Shown: in pieces, positions 43,901 to 51,261 of the stretch
How positions within the stretch are numbered: the stretch's first letter is position 1
Layout of the letters: each line of letters begins with the position of its first letter
Source: Ectobius pallidus
Lineage: Eukaryota > Arthropoda > Insecta > Blattodea > Ectobiidae
Length of the DNA: 64,000 bases
Assembly (NCBI GenBank): GCA_964059195.1
Contig: CAXKWD010000006.1
Span: 15,120,530-15,184,529 of the forward strand
Direction: 5' to 3'
Program-made: the position numbers and the translations under genes
Notes under the pieces: generated by a model
What the model was told of the DNA's origin: nothing
Database searches by the model: none
What the model saw: the letters and a program-made list of their open reading frames with translations, nothing else

Positions 43901-46759
43901 TTGATGATGGATCAACAATAGTAGCCTATAAAATCATTAATACAGAATTTTCTTTACAGATATGATAAAGAGCAGCTTATGAGAGGGATTAAAAGAACCA
44001 ATACAATTTATGGAGCCCTTGACCAAGAAGCAAGTCGAGTTGTTTACACTCATGGTTCATATGACCCGTGGCATGCCCTGGGGATCACAAAGACGATACA
44101 TAAGGACTCTCCAGCCATTTATATAAAAGGTATAGCAAAAGAGGGATAGAGGATTAATTAAATCCACTTGGAATGGGAAGACACGATGAAGTGGAAGAAT
44201 ATTAATACACAATATCTTGAACACTCACTATTTCATTATTACCATATACTTGAATACTACCTGCATATTTTTTTTTTTCAAAAATCACAAACGAAAAACT
44301 GGGGTGCAGGTATTATTTGAATACTGGACTCCTCTCATCTGAATTTCGACATTTTATATCATAACATTTCAATTCAACATATTCCTTTGTAGTAGCCTCA
44401 CATTATAGTATAATAGTAGTGAAGCTGGAATGAAAGGAAAATGAGACAAAGAAGACGCTTTCTTATGCACACGGTCCACCAGTGAAACAAAGCTTCATGC
44501 ATAGAGATGCGAGGCAAACAGTGCAGTACAAGCAGAACCACTAATTCGGGGTGCATCACCTAAACAATAGAAAATATAATGAAATTGAGGTTAATCTTTT
44601 ATAATAATAATTTTTTATTGTTTGAATATAAATTGATGAAGACTGTGGCACGTATTATGAGATACTTAAACACATAAGTCAGGTTACAATGATATACACA
44701 TTTTTACAAGTGTTTAGAATAGTTATCTAAACTATAGAGTACTGTAAAAATTTGTATAAACCACATCACTTATCAGCTTGTAGTCTTGTCAAAGTAGATT
44801 TCAGTAGGCTTATTACTAATAGTTTGTAATATATGTCAATTTTTAAATTATAATTTTAAAAATTATTCTATTTTCAATTAAAAAGTTAGACTAGTATAAT
44901 ATTGTAACGGTGTTAGGTAAGACTATTTCATGAATAAAAATGTAATGGATTATAGAAATAATAAGTACTTTTGTGCTTCGTTATATAAAATCAATTTAAC
45001 TAACAGCTGTGAGATCTCGGCATATTATTAATCAACCATCCATGAATCAATTCGAGTTACATGTTATGACCAATGCTATCAACGGTGCACATAATATACA
45101 GTTAACCTAATTCAGATAAGCTAACAGCAGAACAGAATAAAAGCACATGAACTGGCTTGAACCAAATTGAAATTGTGTTTTTAATCAATGTACATTTATA
45201 TTATTTCAATTTCCAAACAAGTTATATTATATAAAATAAAGTGTTTTTATTGTGTTCACTGGCAGCATGTGATGTATTAACCACGACACGTTGAAGCCTT
45301 ATCTGCCCAGTAACGAGCTGGCGTTTATTAGATGAATCACATCCTCATATTAATAACAAGCATTTTATAAGTTAAATGATTGTGATTGGCCTATATCTAA
45401 GGAAATGATAAACATTACTGGCCAATATCAAACTTGCTGTATATGAATGGAATAGTCATTATCTTCATCTTTAGTCTTCAATCCTTGGATTGGTTTGCAG
45501 AGATTCTCCATTTTGGTCTTCTCTCTGCCTCCTTTTTTAATTCTTCATACGTTTTACAGTTCATGTCATCCTTAATTTGTTCCATGTACTCAGTCTTGCT
45601 CTTCCTTTCCTATTCTTGCCTTTGATAATGATTTTTAAAAGACTTTGTTGCCTTAGTAAATGCCCTATGAGTTTTATTCTTCTTTTTCTTATTTGGTTCC
45701 AAATTTCTTACTCTGCTTTTGCTCTCTCATAAACTTCCTGTTTGGTAATTTTAACGATTCAGTTAATTTTCAGCATTTTTCTGTAGCACCATGCTTCAAA
45801 TGCTTCTATTCTTCTTCTTTTTTCTGATTTCATGATTGACCAAGTTTCACATCCATACAACGTTATGCTCCACACATATGTCTACATAAAATTCTTCCTA
45901 ATTTCTAAACTAATATTATTGGATGTGAATAATTTATTTTTCATATTTTTTATAGTCATTATAACATGTGTGAATTCAATAAGAATAGTTCCTTGTTGGT
46001 AACAACAAATAGTATATTGTGATACAAGTGCCGTAAGGGGTGCATACGGATCGAGGAAAGAGTTTGAAAAAACGAGGCACTTGCACCGAGTTTTTTTTTC
46101 AATTTCCGAGATCCGTTATGAGCTTATGGAACGAGTATTCACGCTATTTTTTGCACGATGATTATTTATATCAGTTTATTTATATTAATTGAGATATTAC
46201 CTGAAAATATTATTTATATACACTATTGAAGATGGCTGTTATATTTCAGAAAGTGATTCGCATGTGTTGGTTGTTATGGGAATCAAATATTTGTCCTGTT
46301 AAAGTCGCCACAAACTAGGGGGCCTTGGTTCCAGTCTTCCATAAAGGCTTCTATTATGATGATTTTACTTACGGCACTTTTGGTTTTTGTAATTTTTACC
46401 GCACGGAGATTTCTTTTGTTTTCATAGCAACCAGATTGCGTGCAGGAATGTCAAGTTATGATCGGCAACAATATTCGTAAGTACCACTAATTAGTTACGT
46501 CGTGCAAAACAGTATTAAGGAAAGTGTATATTGTGATGGTAAGATCAATATTCCTACTTGTTTGAACAATGGTCGACATTGGTCGGCCTGATTTTTTCTG
46601 CAATTGACGTAAGGTAATTTCTTTGTTTTAGGAGTATCACACTGTGCTGATATGTATCCCGCTTCACCTTCAGATCCTCCAGACCTTGTTCTTGCAAGGA
46701 AAATGATCAGTGATCTAATTGAACTATGGTTAGATGAAGGTAAAGAAAACATGAAATGA
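21268..46759 (+). CDS. Serine carboxypeptidase, peptidase family S28 (PRSS16/K12H4.7-like), 8 exons
   Basis: Coding exons: 21268-21486, 22891-23072, 26989-27224, 31449-31584, 36291-36601, 38250-38382, 43960-44129, 46632-46759; all introns are GT-AG and phases match, giving 1,515 nt (504 residues). Family S28 enzymes remove residues after proline or act as thymus-type serine proteases in the secretory or lysosomal route. Visible features: an N-terminal hydrophobic signal ([16 protein letters not shown], residues 6-21), [46 protein letters not shown], nucleophile motif GGSYPG (Ser178), [10 protein letters not shown], the acid in SYDPWH (Asp441) and SHCADMY (His466). All triad residues are present. 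Length matches insect S28 enzymes. Most insect homologues are annotated as putative K12H4.7-like serine proteases; the exact substrate is unknown. No internal stop occurs, so the gene is probably functional. Confidence 0.95.
21765..22850 (-). mobile_element. 5'-truncated LINE with RNase H domain, in intron 1
   Basis: The minus-strand ORF 22818-22024 reads [66 protein letters not shown], then [15 protein letters not shown] and [16 protein letters not shown]. These are the four RNase H acidic motifs plus the C-terminal Cys/His segment of an I/R1-type LINE. A T run at 21765-21778 is the poly-A tail in this orientation. Only the 3' third of the element is present, uninterrupted to a stop within the Cys/His segment. 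Its 5' junction lies about 40 bp before exon 2 (22891). It is related to 7890-8730. Confidence 0.85.
22891..23072 (+). CDS. S28 peptidase exon 2
   Basis: This exon encodes [22 protein letters not shown] (the family's oxyanion-side motif) and [12 protein letters not shown]. Acceptor TTGATAG|CGC, donor AG|GTTGGT (a weak match after GT). Phase 2 exit. Confidence 0.9.
23324..23610 (+). mobile_element. hAT-like end fragment
   Basis: CAGGGGTGGCCA followed by GCAAGCCACATGCGGCTC is the typical beginning of a widespread hAT family with CAGGGGTGGCCA tips. No matching right end is seen before the AAT repeat at 23617, so it is truncated or interrupted. Confidence 0.45.
23617..23652. repeat. (AAT)n microsatellite
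   Basis: About eleven AAT units abut the left end of a Penelope-like element; a similar TTA run lies at its right end (26047-26065). Confidence 0.9.
23653..26060 (-). mobile_element. Penelope-like element with inverted terminal repeats, in intron 2
   Basis: The minus strand encodes RT pieces ([37 protein letters not shown], then MQYRYV followed by a stop where the DD box should be), [25 protein letters not shown] and [11 protein letters not shown]. After the mariner insert come the finger-like region and the GIY-YIG domain ([37 protein letters not shown]). This is the RT plus GIY-YIG architecture of Penelope-like elements. About 55 bp at the left (from AGTAAGTGATTACTCACAG to CATGATGTTT) recurs inverted at the right end (25998-26055). 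The lost YxDD box and stops make it inactive. A hammerhead-like CTGAGGA, GGCC-stem and AAAA series lies at 23705-23735 (minus). Confidence 0.85.
24630..25548 (-). mobile_element. Mariner-superfamily element, internally deleted
   Basis: Inverted tips CAGGGTCCGCCAGAAAAATG / CATTTTTCTGGCGGACTCTG are flanked by TA (24628-24629, 25549-25550). The minus strand has the N-terminal helix-turn-helix half of a transposase ([55 protein letters not shown]) and, in another frame, its C-terminal part ([24 protein letters not shown]). The middle, with the first two catalytic aspartates, is gone. It sits in the Penelope frame between GDLY and HKRSAHHQ, so it is younger than that element. Confidence 0.9.
26109..26974 (+). 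mobile_element. Penelope-like foldback with 14-bp target duplication, next to exon 3
   Basis: ATTAATTTAATAGA occurs at 26109-26122 and 26961-26974. Inside, a left arm (26157-26400) and an inverted right arm (about 26710-26960) of some 245 bp enclose a plus-strand GIY-YIG C-terminus ([54 protein letters not shown]). A 34-bp non-palindromic extension lies between the left duplication and the left arm. Each arm has a hammerhead-like series (CTGAAGA at 26867-26873, stem, GAAAC), with A replacing the core U. Exon 3 starts only 14 bp after the right duplication. Confidence 0.85.
26989..27224 (+). CDS. S28 peptidase exon 3 (nucleophile)
   Basis: This exon encodes [37 protein letters not shown] with the nucleophilic Ser178, and [16 protein letters not shown]. 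Acceptor TATTTTCAG|G, donor AGAG|GTAAAT. The upstream intron sequence available for branch point and pyrimidine tract has been largely replaced by a Penelope insertion. Confidence 0.95.
27322..27550. mobile_element. Palindromic Penelope pLTR-like insert, in intron 3
   Basis: Arms of about 80 bp (ATATAAGAGTTGAATTC.. / GAATTCAACTCTTATAT) surround an asymmetric 60-bp centre. The right arm carries CTGTTGA (27459-27465), a stem and GAAAC (27485-27489), close to a hammerhead core with one substitution. TTATATAA at 27322-27329 and 27543-27550 may be the target duplication, although it overlaps the arm end. Confidence 0.55.
27775..27905 (+). mobile_element. LINE RT C-terminal scrap
   Basis: [22 protein letters not shown] is the conserved thumb-region segment of LINE reverse transcriptases. 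Nothing else of the element is recognisable. Confidence 0.55.
28160..28560. repeat. Tandem repeat of about 86 bp plus diverged unit
   Basis: The block from TTACCAATCTTCGTACC to AGGAGTGGGGC is repeated almost perfectly (about 28163-28248 and 28249-28335). A diverged third version (GTCGCCAATCTCAGAAGG.. ACAAAATTTTGTTTTA) follows near 28488. Related sequence occurs at 34930-35050, so the unit comes from a dispersed repeat. Confidence 0.7.
28561..29529. other. Intron 3 sequence, nothing recognised
   Basis: Contains a short CA run (28575-28588) and no convincing gene or repeat. Short open frames here lack homology cues. Confidence 0.4.
29530..29850 (+). mobile_element. tRNA-derived SINE
   Basis: A tRNA-like head (A box region TAGCGTATTGGTTGAGG, B box GGTTCAATTCC about 30 nt later) leads into a body with CTGGGGGTAAAGATGGCCGG and CTGGAACCCCCTGGGCTTCC. 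It ends in an ACTTT repeat tail. The body is found again in reverse at 54110-54265, confirming a dispersed family. It is non-coding, so open frames across it are meaningless. Confidence 0.75.
29851..30639. other. Intron 3 sequence, nothing recognised
   Basis: AT-rich sequence without supported features. Confidence 0.4.
30640..30902 (+). mobile_element. Mariner-type N-terminal fragment (DUF4817-like HTH)
   Basis: After one stop the frame reads [34 protein letters not shown] and KNENTNIIW. This is the N-terminal helix-turn-helix region shared by many insect mariner-family transposases. It is cut off near 30900; catalytic parts are absent. Confidence 0.65.
30903..31190 (+). repeat. Dispersed repeat, copy 1
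   Basis: Sequence around CATCTTGATGTCGCA, GATATTTCACCGGTAAAGC and TTAGCTTGGATATTATA recurs in inverted orientation at 50875-51165. About 280 bp are shared. No coding potential; family unknown. Confidence 0.7.
31191..31448. other. Intron 3 end, nothing recognised
   Basis: No feature supported before the exon 4 acceptor TTTTGTTAG. Confidence 0.4.
31449..31584 (+). CDS. S28 peptidase exon 4
   Basis: This exon encodes [35 protein letters not shown] and INKLFS, part of the helical cap domain. Acceptor TTTGTTAG|AA, donor CTC|GTAAGT, phase 2 exit. Confidence 0.9.
31585..32499. other. Intron 4 start, nothing recognised
   Basis: AT-rich sequence without a supported feature. Confidence 0.4.
32500..34480 (-). 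mobile_element. Degenerate LINE RT, in intron 4
   Basis: Minus-strand traces include [18 protein letters not shown] (34380-34300), the segment 34122-33898 ([40 protein letters not shown]) and, beyond a hAT insertion, [24 protein letters not shown] (33710-32860). These follow the order of the RT core, thumb and C-terminus of a CR1/Jockey-like LINE. Many lesions are present. Confidence 0.7.
32931..33691. mobile_element. Non-autonomous hAT-like element, TSD TCTGGTAT
   Basis: TCTGGTAT at 32923-32930 and 33692-33699 is a perfect 8-bp duplication. The element begins CAGGGCTGTGG and ends GTTGGGCCTG (inverted CAGGCC), fitting short hAT tips. It interrupts the LINE codons HEYD|TRTSHN; removing it restores the frame. 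GC-rich ends (CCCCAGGG, GGGCCCCGGGG) flank an AT-rich, non-coding core containing GTCTGTCTGT runs. Confidence 0.85.
34520..35110. repeat. Dispersed repeat with (AT)n
   Basis: Includes an ACAGACAGACATTT motif with TATACCAAGTTTCATGAAAAT, matching in reverse the inside of the hAT-like element at 33120-33230, and a segment near 34990 similar to 28490-28560. An (AT)n run lies at 34922-34947. The unit boundaries are not clear. Confidence 0.5.
35243..35880 (+). mobile_element. Pogo/Tigger-like fragment
   Basis: A TA-flanked tip CAGTTGAACCTCCATGTAAC is followed by the non-coding leader and then, at about 35709-35860, the start of a pogo transposase ([37 protein letters not shown] after one frameshift), its CENP-B-type helix-turn-helix. 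The rest of the gene and right tip are missing. Confidence 0.7.
35881..36290. other. Intron 4 end, nothing recognised
   Basis: No supported feature before the exon 5 acceptor CATTGGCAG. Confidence 0.4.
36291..36601 (+). CDS. S28 peptidase exon 5
   Basis: The longest exon, encoding [41 protein letters not shown] and [19 protein letters not shown]. The LCEPID start is a strong match to the family. Acceptor TTGGCAG|A, donor GGAG|GTAACT, phase 1 exit. Confidence 0.95.
36602..38249. other. Intron 5, nothing recognised
   Basis: 1,648 bp of AT-rich intron without a recognisable mobile element, the least disturbed intron of the gene. TGTGCCTTACGCC(T/C)(G/T)TATGGAA occurs at about 37118 and again at about 37292, and GTTCCATAAAGGCGTAAGGCAC near 36635 resembles it in reverse. 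Confidence 0.4.
38250..38382 (+). CDS. S28 peptidase exon 6
   Basis: This exon encodes [17 protein letters not shown], a hallmark block of the family (Q.C.EFG..Q), and [17 protein letters not shown]. Acceptor TTTTCCAG|AT, donor AAG|GTAAAG, phase 2 exit. Confidence 0.95.
38723..40038. mobile_element. Pogo-type TIR element hosting a LINE fragment, in intron 6
   Basis: Left tip CAGTGAAATCTCAATAG and inverted right tip GGAGATTTCACTG are flanked by TA (38721-38722, 40039-40040). The 12-bp CAGTGAAATCTC match and TA target fit pogo-like non-autonomous elements. A plus-strand LINE C-terminus (38941-39345) lies inside. Confidence 0.7.
38941..39345 (+). mobile_element. LINE endonuclease-RT C-terminal fragment
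   Basis: The open frame reads [50 protein letters not shown] and [16 protein letters not shown], the conserved tail of insect endonuclease-reverse transcriptases. It is a different subfamily from 2605-3062. No RT domain is present; the frame is intact over about 120 codons. Confidence 0.8.
40045..40130 (-). mobile_element. tRNA-derived SINE head (minus strand)
   Basis: On the minus strand GGGTGAGTAGGTAGCATGCC (A-box region) is followed by GACTCGATTCCCGGCCGGGT (B box and 3' extension), then GGGGATTTTTC. Only the tRNA-like head is retained. Confidence 0.6.
40131..41234. other. Intron 6 sequence, nothing recognised
   Basis: No element or gene can be supported. Confidence 0.35.
42000..42820 (+). 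repeat. Dispersed 0.8-kb repeat, copy 1
   Basis: Begins AGGTAGATTTCG-AAG-AAAAATCTACCT (a hairpin) and carries GGCCCAATAGTTCGGACAAG and CACGTCTTGTGGGGTATCG; it ends with TTCGAAATCTACCT and then CCTAAAGGGAA. T runs flank both sides. An inverted, diverged copy is at 53172-55115, so it moves independently of the hAT-like element that contains this copy. Confidence 0.75.
42944..43390 (+). repeat. Tandem repeat, about 146 bp, three units
   Basis: Units start at a GGGGGTCCACCCCC-type motif (about 42947, 43099 and 43242) followed by AGAAAATTTTTAAATA, GAACTAATGAAAATCACATT and TTTTAGCAC. The third unit is shortened. Confidence 0.85.
43660..43740 (+). repeat. Minisatellite of TCCACATTAAA-type units
   Basis: Seven to eight imperfect 9-13-bp units of (AA)TCCACATTAA lie in the 3' part of the Helitron-like element. 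Confidence 0.8.
43960..44129 (+). CDS. S28 peptidase exon 7 (catalytic Asp)
   Basis: This exon encodes [19 protein letters not shown] and [16 protein letters not shown], whose DPWH aspartate (Asp441) is the charge-relay acid. Acceptor CTTTACAG|A, donor AAG|GTATAG, phase 1 exit. Confidence 0.95.
44130..45439. other. Intron 7 sequence, nothing recognised
   Basis: AT-rich; no supported feature. Confidence 0.4.
45440..46020 (-). mobile_element. LINE endonuclease-RT C-terminal fragment (minus strand)
   Basis: Broken minus-strand frames read [61 protein letters not shown] and [17 protein letters not shown]. This is the post-RT region of insect endonuclease-reverse transcriptase LINEs. Stops and shifts are present; the 5' part is missing. 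Confidence 0.75.
46026..46379. mobile_element. MITE with 12-bp perfect TIRs (AAGTGCCGTAAG)
   Basis: AAGTGCCGTAAG at the left is perfectly inverted at the right (CTTACGGCACTT). The 354-bp interior is non-coding and has a GGCACTTGCACCGAG motif resembling the tip. No clear target duplication. It lies about 250 bp before exon 8. Confidence 0.65.
46632..46759 (+). CDS. S28 peptidase exon 8 (catalytic His, stop)
   Basis: This exon encodes [19 protein letters not shown], with the triad histidine (His466), then [20 protein letters not shown] and TGA at 46757-46759. Acceptor TTGTTTTAG|GA. No AATAAA is present in the next 200 bp; a pogo-type MITE begins 227 bp downstream. Confidence 0.95.
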
Positions 46760-46985
46760 TGGTAACTGTCCAAGCATACCAGAACATGAGAATCATACAG
46801 ATTCTTCTTATGAATTTGCTTCCTTCTTTCATCACAATAGGACATACGCAACAATGAACGCACCAGAAACAAGTAGTTCAAACCATGACAAGAAATATTG
46901 AAATTACTGTGCCACACTTGAAATCATAGATTGAAAACATTATGCTGTTTGCTTAACCTAGAAATAACGTAAAAGAAGATAATTA

Positions 46986-47711
46986 CAGTAAAATACCAGT
47001 ATAACGAAATTTAGGGGACCTCAGAAATGAATTTGTTATAGTAAAATTTTGTTATACTGAAATTTTACAGGTGTACAATATTCTGGACTTTACTTTTTGA
47101 AAAAGTCAAAATAGTCACCAACCACTGCACATGACTTTAAAATGGAACTGGTCATATTGCTGTTGTGATAGAAGAAAATCTTGAAGACTACGTACCATGT
47201 GTTACCTGCACAAGAGTTGATCACTGTGTTGCACACTTTCATCTTCAATCTCATCAAAATGTCTGCCACAATTCCATCATCTGTGATTTCTTGTTACACT
47301 ATCACATCACAATTCACACTGACATAGTCATTAAGATTCACCCTTGCAGGCCCATCTTACTTTTCACACAAACGATTCCAGTTCTCTTCTCTTTCTATGT
47401 CATCTAGCACTTCACGCCAACTTTTCTAAAGCAGTTAGCAATTATTATTTCTTCTCTAAGCTACCGGTATTTCCATTCAGCATTCAAACTCAGCATGTAA
47501 TGTCTCCCTGAGGCAATATTACACAGCACACGCCAGAAATAATTAAATTACATACAGGCGAAATTTTATTTTGTTAAACTGAAAGTTCTAAATTTGTTGT
47601 AATGAAATGTTTTAACACATACTAAATAGGGAAAAGAGAAGGGGCCAATACATAATTTTGTAATATTGAAAATTTAATTATACTGGTGTTTGTTATACTG
47701 GTATTTCACTG
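46986..47711. mobile_element. Pogo-type MITE downstream of the S28 gene
   Basis: Tips CAGTAAAATACCAGTATAAC / GTTATACTGGTATTTCACTG are inverted with one mismatch and flanked by TA (46984-46985, 47712-47713). Subterminal GTTATA(C/G)T(A/G)AAATTT motifs repeat near both ends. Non-coding, 726 bp. Confidence 0.85.
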
Positions 47712-47889
47712 TATTGTAGTAGGATACTACACTGGTACTTCACAAGACAAAGGCAGATGAGCCCCCAGGGAAAAAATATTTTGTGCCCTCATTTAATTTC
47801 CTCATAATTTCTTTTAATTTACAGTAAGCTTAATCTGATAAAAAAACATGAAAACAACTCATGAGAATGTAATTCTAATATGAAATTAA

Positions 47890-48015
47890 CTACTTAGGAC
47901 TCTTACTTACTCAATGCCAATAGACAATTCCTAAGCTAGCTAAAGGAATATCATCTATTTTATGCAACCCAGAGGTTCATTGTCGAGCTTACCCGAGCCT
48001 GCCTTTCAACCCTAA
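47890..48015 (-). mobile_element. LINE 3' end, same family as 2605-3062
   Basis: Minus-strand sequence encodes RVERQARVS.TMNL and continues through ATAAAATAGATGATATTCC and a CTTA/TAAG tail, matching 2945-3062. Only the last 125 bp are present. Confidence 0.75.
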
Positions 48016-48984
48016 AACTGAAAATGCACAGACTTACCAGAGCAATAACTTTAATGTAGGCATATTCTGAAATACTTAAGCTGGTGTAAAATAAGACAAA
48101 TACTTAACATTTAACTAAATATAAAGACTACTTTCTTTTTAAAACAGGCATGATCTGTTATCTCCAGAGCGAGAGCTGGATGGCAGTTCATTAAACAAGT
48201 GTTCAGATCAACTTTCTAAGACGCTTGGTTCTCGGCTTACAAAAAAAAAATACATTTAATGAATGAATAAATGAAGTTAGCCTATTTCATCCCATAAGGG
48301 CCATGGCCTCCTATTTACGCAGGACTTCCCTCGTTATTTTACTCCTTAAGAGTGAGCAAGTCCTAAGGAGCTTCTGTGTTTTATCGAATTTTCCTCCTAC
48401 CTATCTACGTACTTTCACTAATTCTTTCACAATTACACTAAGCAGAGTCCAATTACAGTGCACACTGCAAGAAGGTATTTATCAAAGAAAGATTTTTATT
48501 AAAATACATATACCAATCAATATCTTTACTTGTTTGTTGTACACCAAAAAATGTCTAGAATCTGTTACTCTTAGAAGAGACATCCTTAATCCTCACACTA
48601 GGAATAACCATCTCATACATCACTCATCATTAGAGTGACAAACTGAAAAAAATGGTTACATACTTTAGGCATTAAAATGTGTAATCGAGTCTCAGTATGT
48701 TTCACTAAATAGTTTTAAAAGAATTTTATATAGGTAACTGGCTCTTCAAAAGAATTTTATATAGGTAACTGGCTCTTCAAACATCCTTTTTATAATATTA
48801 ATTACTTTATTTAACTACAGAATAGCATTCTGATGTTTTATGTTGTATATATTGATGTTTAGTATTTATCTATAAGCCTACTAAACTTGTAGTTTGTGAT
48901 AGTATTGGGTTATACTTTAGCATCATTCATGATATTTATGTAAAAAATAATTAAATAAATAATCAAGCCTTTCTTAATACCTTC
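48016..48984. other. Intergenic sequence with a 32-bp tandem duplication
   Basis: A 32-bp unit (TATAGGTAACTGGCTCTTCA core) is duplicated at about 48716-48780. Nothing else is recognised. Confidence 0.5.
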
Positions 48985-49330
48985 CGTATAAAGTCTTTGA
49001 AAGAGTCACTGCAGACATATTTGAACAAGCGGGGTTCAGTTATGTCATTTTCAGGCCATGAGATCATGTCGATGTAATCCTTTGAATCAAAGTTTATCTT
49101 TGGAACTTTAAACTTCCCGAACTTTCTGTTCTTGCTTTTAAAACACGTCTTAAACCAAGTTCTCTTTGAATTTTGCGTTCATGACATAGCATGAACAAAA
49201 GGAGATTTTCTGAAGCAGCAAAGTACCGATTTCTTTGAATAATCGGGTCTATAACATTCTTGAGATCGTCAGAGAGAAAGCGTAAAATGAGATAAGGTTA
49301 AACAGATGTTTGGATCCATAAGTACATGAA
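48985..49330 (-). pseudogene. Uncharacterised mobile-element-type ORF fragment
   Basis: Minus-strand frames read RFLSDDLKNVIDPIIQRNRYFAASENLLLFMLCHERKIQRELGLRRVLKAR, then after a shift FKVPKINFDSKDYIDMISWPENDITEPRLF. This resembles uncharacterised multi-copy proteins found next to transposons in arthropods. I cannot name the family or function. Truncated at both ends. Confidence 0.4.
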
Positions 49331-49399
49331 GGTTTTAACTTAATATTAAACCACACAGGTGCATACACATTCACAATGTACTCAGCCTGCACCACTCCT

Positions 49400-50445
49400 C
49401 CGGCGAGTCACCAAGTCGAATATTAATTACCTGGACTTCTTTTCTCTGCTACCGACGCCAGGTCCATTCCCAGAGGATCTAAATAAATGTGACTAAAAGA
49501 AGGACCGGAGAAAGAGGCAACATATTTAACGAAAGGCCTCGAAACAAGTTTCGATGCCTTTCGCATTTAATATGTTTTCTTAAAAGTCAGAAAACATAAA
49601 GGAAGCGTTTTAGAAAAGAAAAAGGGTTTATTTTACAGAACGGCTGAAGGATTATACATACATATAATTTACTTCAAAATAAATAATAACCCTTTGAAAA
49701 GAACATTAATTAAAGAATAATCAATTCCTGAAAAGAGATTACACAGACAAACTCAATATGGCGATTCTCTATACATGAAAATTTACATTATAAATTTTAG
49801 TGACTTACATTTTTGAAAGAAGCAAAAACAGCTTCTCCATCCACGGTGTTGTGGTTGAAGAAGGCTCACTCTCCTCGGACAACGGACATAGACACAAGGT
49901 TCAGGGATAATAAAACTACACAAGGAACAGAGGTACAAGCTGAAGGCAATCGATAGAAATATTAATTAAGGCCACCATAAACACAGAGTCGTACAGGCAT
50001 CAACTTTAGAGATCACCGCCTAGCACATTTACATATCGGCCTGAAAGGCTTAATTCAATCTTAACGCATTTCATAATACCCGACAGAATAAATCAAAGAT
50101 AAGTACATACCTCTAAAAAGAATCCTAATCGAAACTGAAGTCACATCCCTCTGAACCAAGGAGTCCCAGGTCGATGTCCATTGCCCGATGGATAGAAACA
50201 AAAAGAAGACGGCACCCAGACGGAGAATCAAGAAGTGCCGATGAAGGATTAAACGAGAGTGAGACCGAGGCACCATTGTCCTCGATCATTTATACAAAAC
50301 AAGCCTTTTGTTACGTCAGAACTCTAAACAATAAGGAAACACTGCACAATCACAGGAGAACCAAAGTCTCCCCATACCACAAGTAACAATAGATACAAAA
50401 CGCAACAGAACTCACGACAATTTGTCAGTACGTGACATCCTGCAT
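49400..50445 (-). promoter_or_regulatory. Possible LTR-like segment with TATA and poly-A signals
   Basis: Read on the minus strand, it begins TGTCACGTACTGACA (about 50445). It carries TATAAAT (about 50290) ahead of ATGATCGAGG, and an AATAAA (about 49630) followed by a T-rich stretch. Near 49400 comes TGGTGACTCGCCGGAG, which could be a primer-binding-like site. These are the ordered signals of an LTR, but no partner LTR or gag-pol is present and no target duplication was found. An alternative is a host promoter region. Confidence 0.3.
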
Positions 50446-50874
50446 TAAATCAAAACATATGACGCAACACAGCGTATTAACAATCTGTAATTACAGGGCC
50501 GACTATAATATGTTTATAAAAGTAACAAGTAGAAGAACAAAGCCTCCTACATAATGATTTCTTCTCCCAAAATTTATATTAATAAATCCCGTGCGCCAAG
50601 TGATAAAAAACTGTTTAAAAATAAAATATTGGCGCAAGCCAGAGTCTTAAGATTTTCAGTTGCCACATACATACAATCTAAGCACGGGGTTGGCTAATGT
50701 CAACTACCTGGAGTGTGCAATTTTTCCAGGGTTTCATAAAGATAAATCTAGTGAGTAATTTCCACTTGATACAGCGATACACATATCCAATAAATATTTT
50801 TGATCTGTACTTAAATAATTTTTGTTCTCCAAAAGAGGAAGGTCATTTTCAATTGGCAAGTAACCACAGATAGA

Positions 50875-51165
50875 TTAGCACAGTTTTCTAGCTGCTGACC
50901 TATTTTGCTACAGTAACTACGTTTTTTTATAATATCCAAGCTAATGCTTTACCGGTGAAATATCCACCAGCAAAACAGGATAAACCACAAGCTAACTGCG
51001 ACATCAAGATGGGGCGTAGGCAATTGGACATCTGGTCAACACGAGAGATGATCACATGACGAGGAATATGAAGCAGAACACAGAATAAGGTACCCTAATG
51101 GATAAAGGAACGTATGCCGTACTTTGACATTTATGATGACACTAATTTCTGCACAAGATTCAAGG
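50875..51165 (-). repeat. Dispersed repeat, copy 2 (inverted)
   Basis: The reverse complement matches 30903-31190 through GATATTTCACCGGTAAAGC, TTAGCTTGGATATTATA and GTAGTTACTGTAGC-type motifs. Non-coding. Confidence 0.7.
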
Positions 51166-51261
51166 GAAAAACAAAATTATCTGCTATACGCCACGCCCCT
51201 AAAACAGTGAGAATATCTAGTGACCATTTGTAGAACTACTAGCTAGAGACAGCAGAAACTG

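Noticed and set aside
46495..46917. 140-codon minus-strand ORF
   Set aside because: It lies antisense over exon 8 of the S28 gene, whose frame, splice site and catalytic motif are well supported.
50061..50386. Opposed ORFs of about 70 codons
   Set aside because: No motifs; they fall in the LTR-like segment and look like chance frames.
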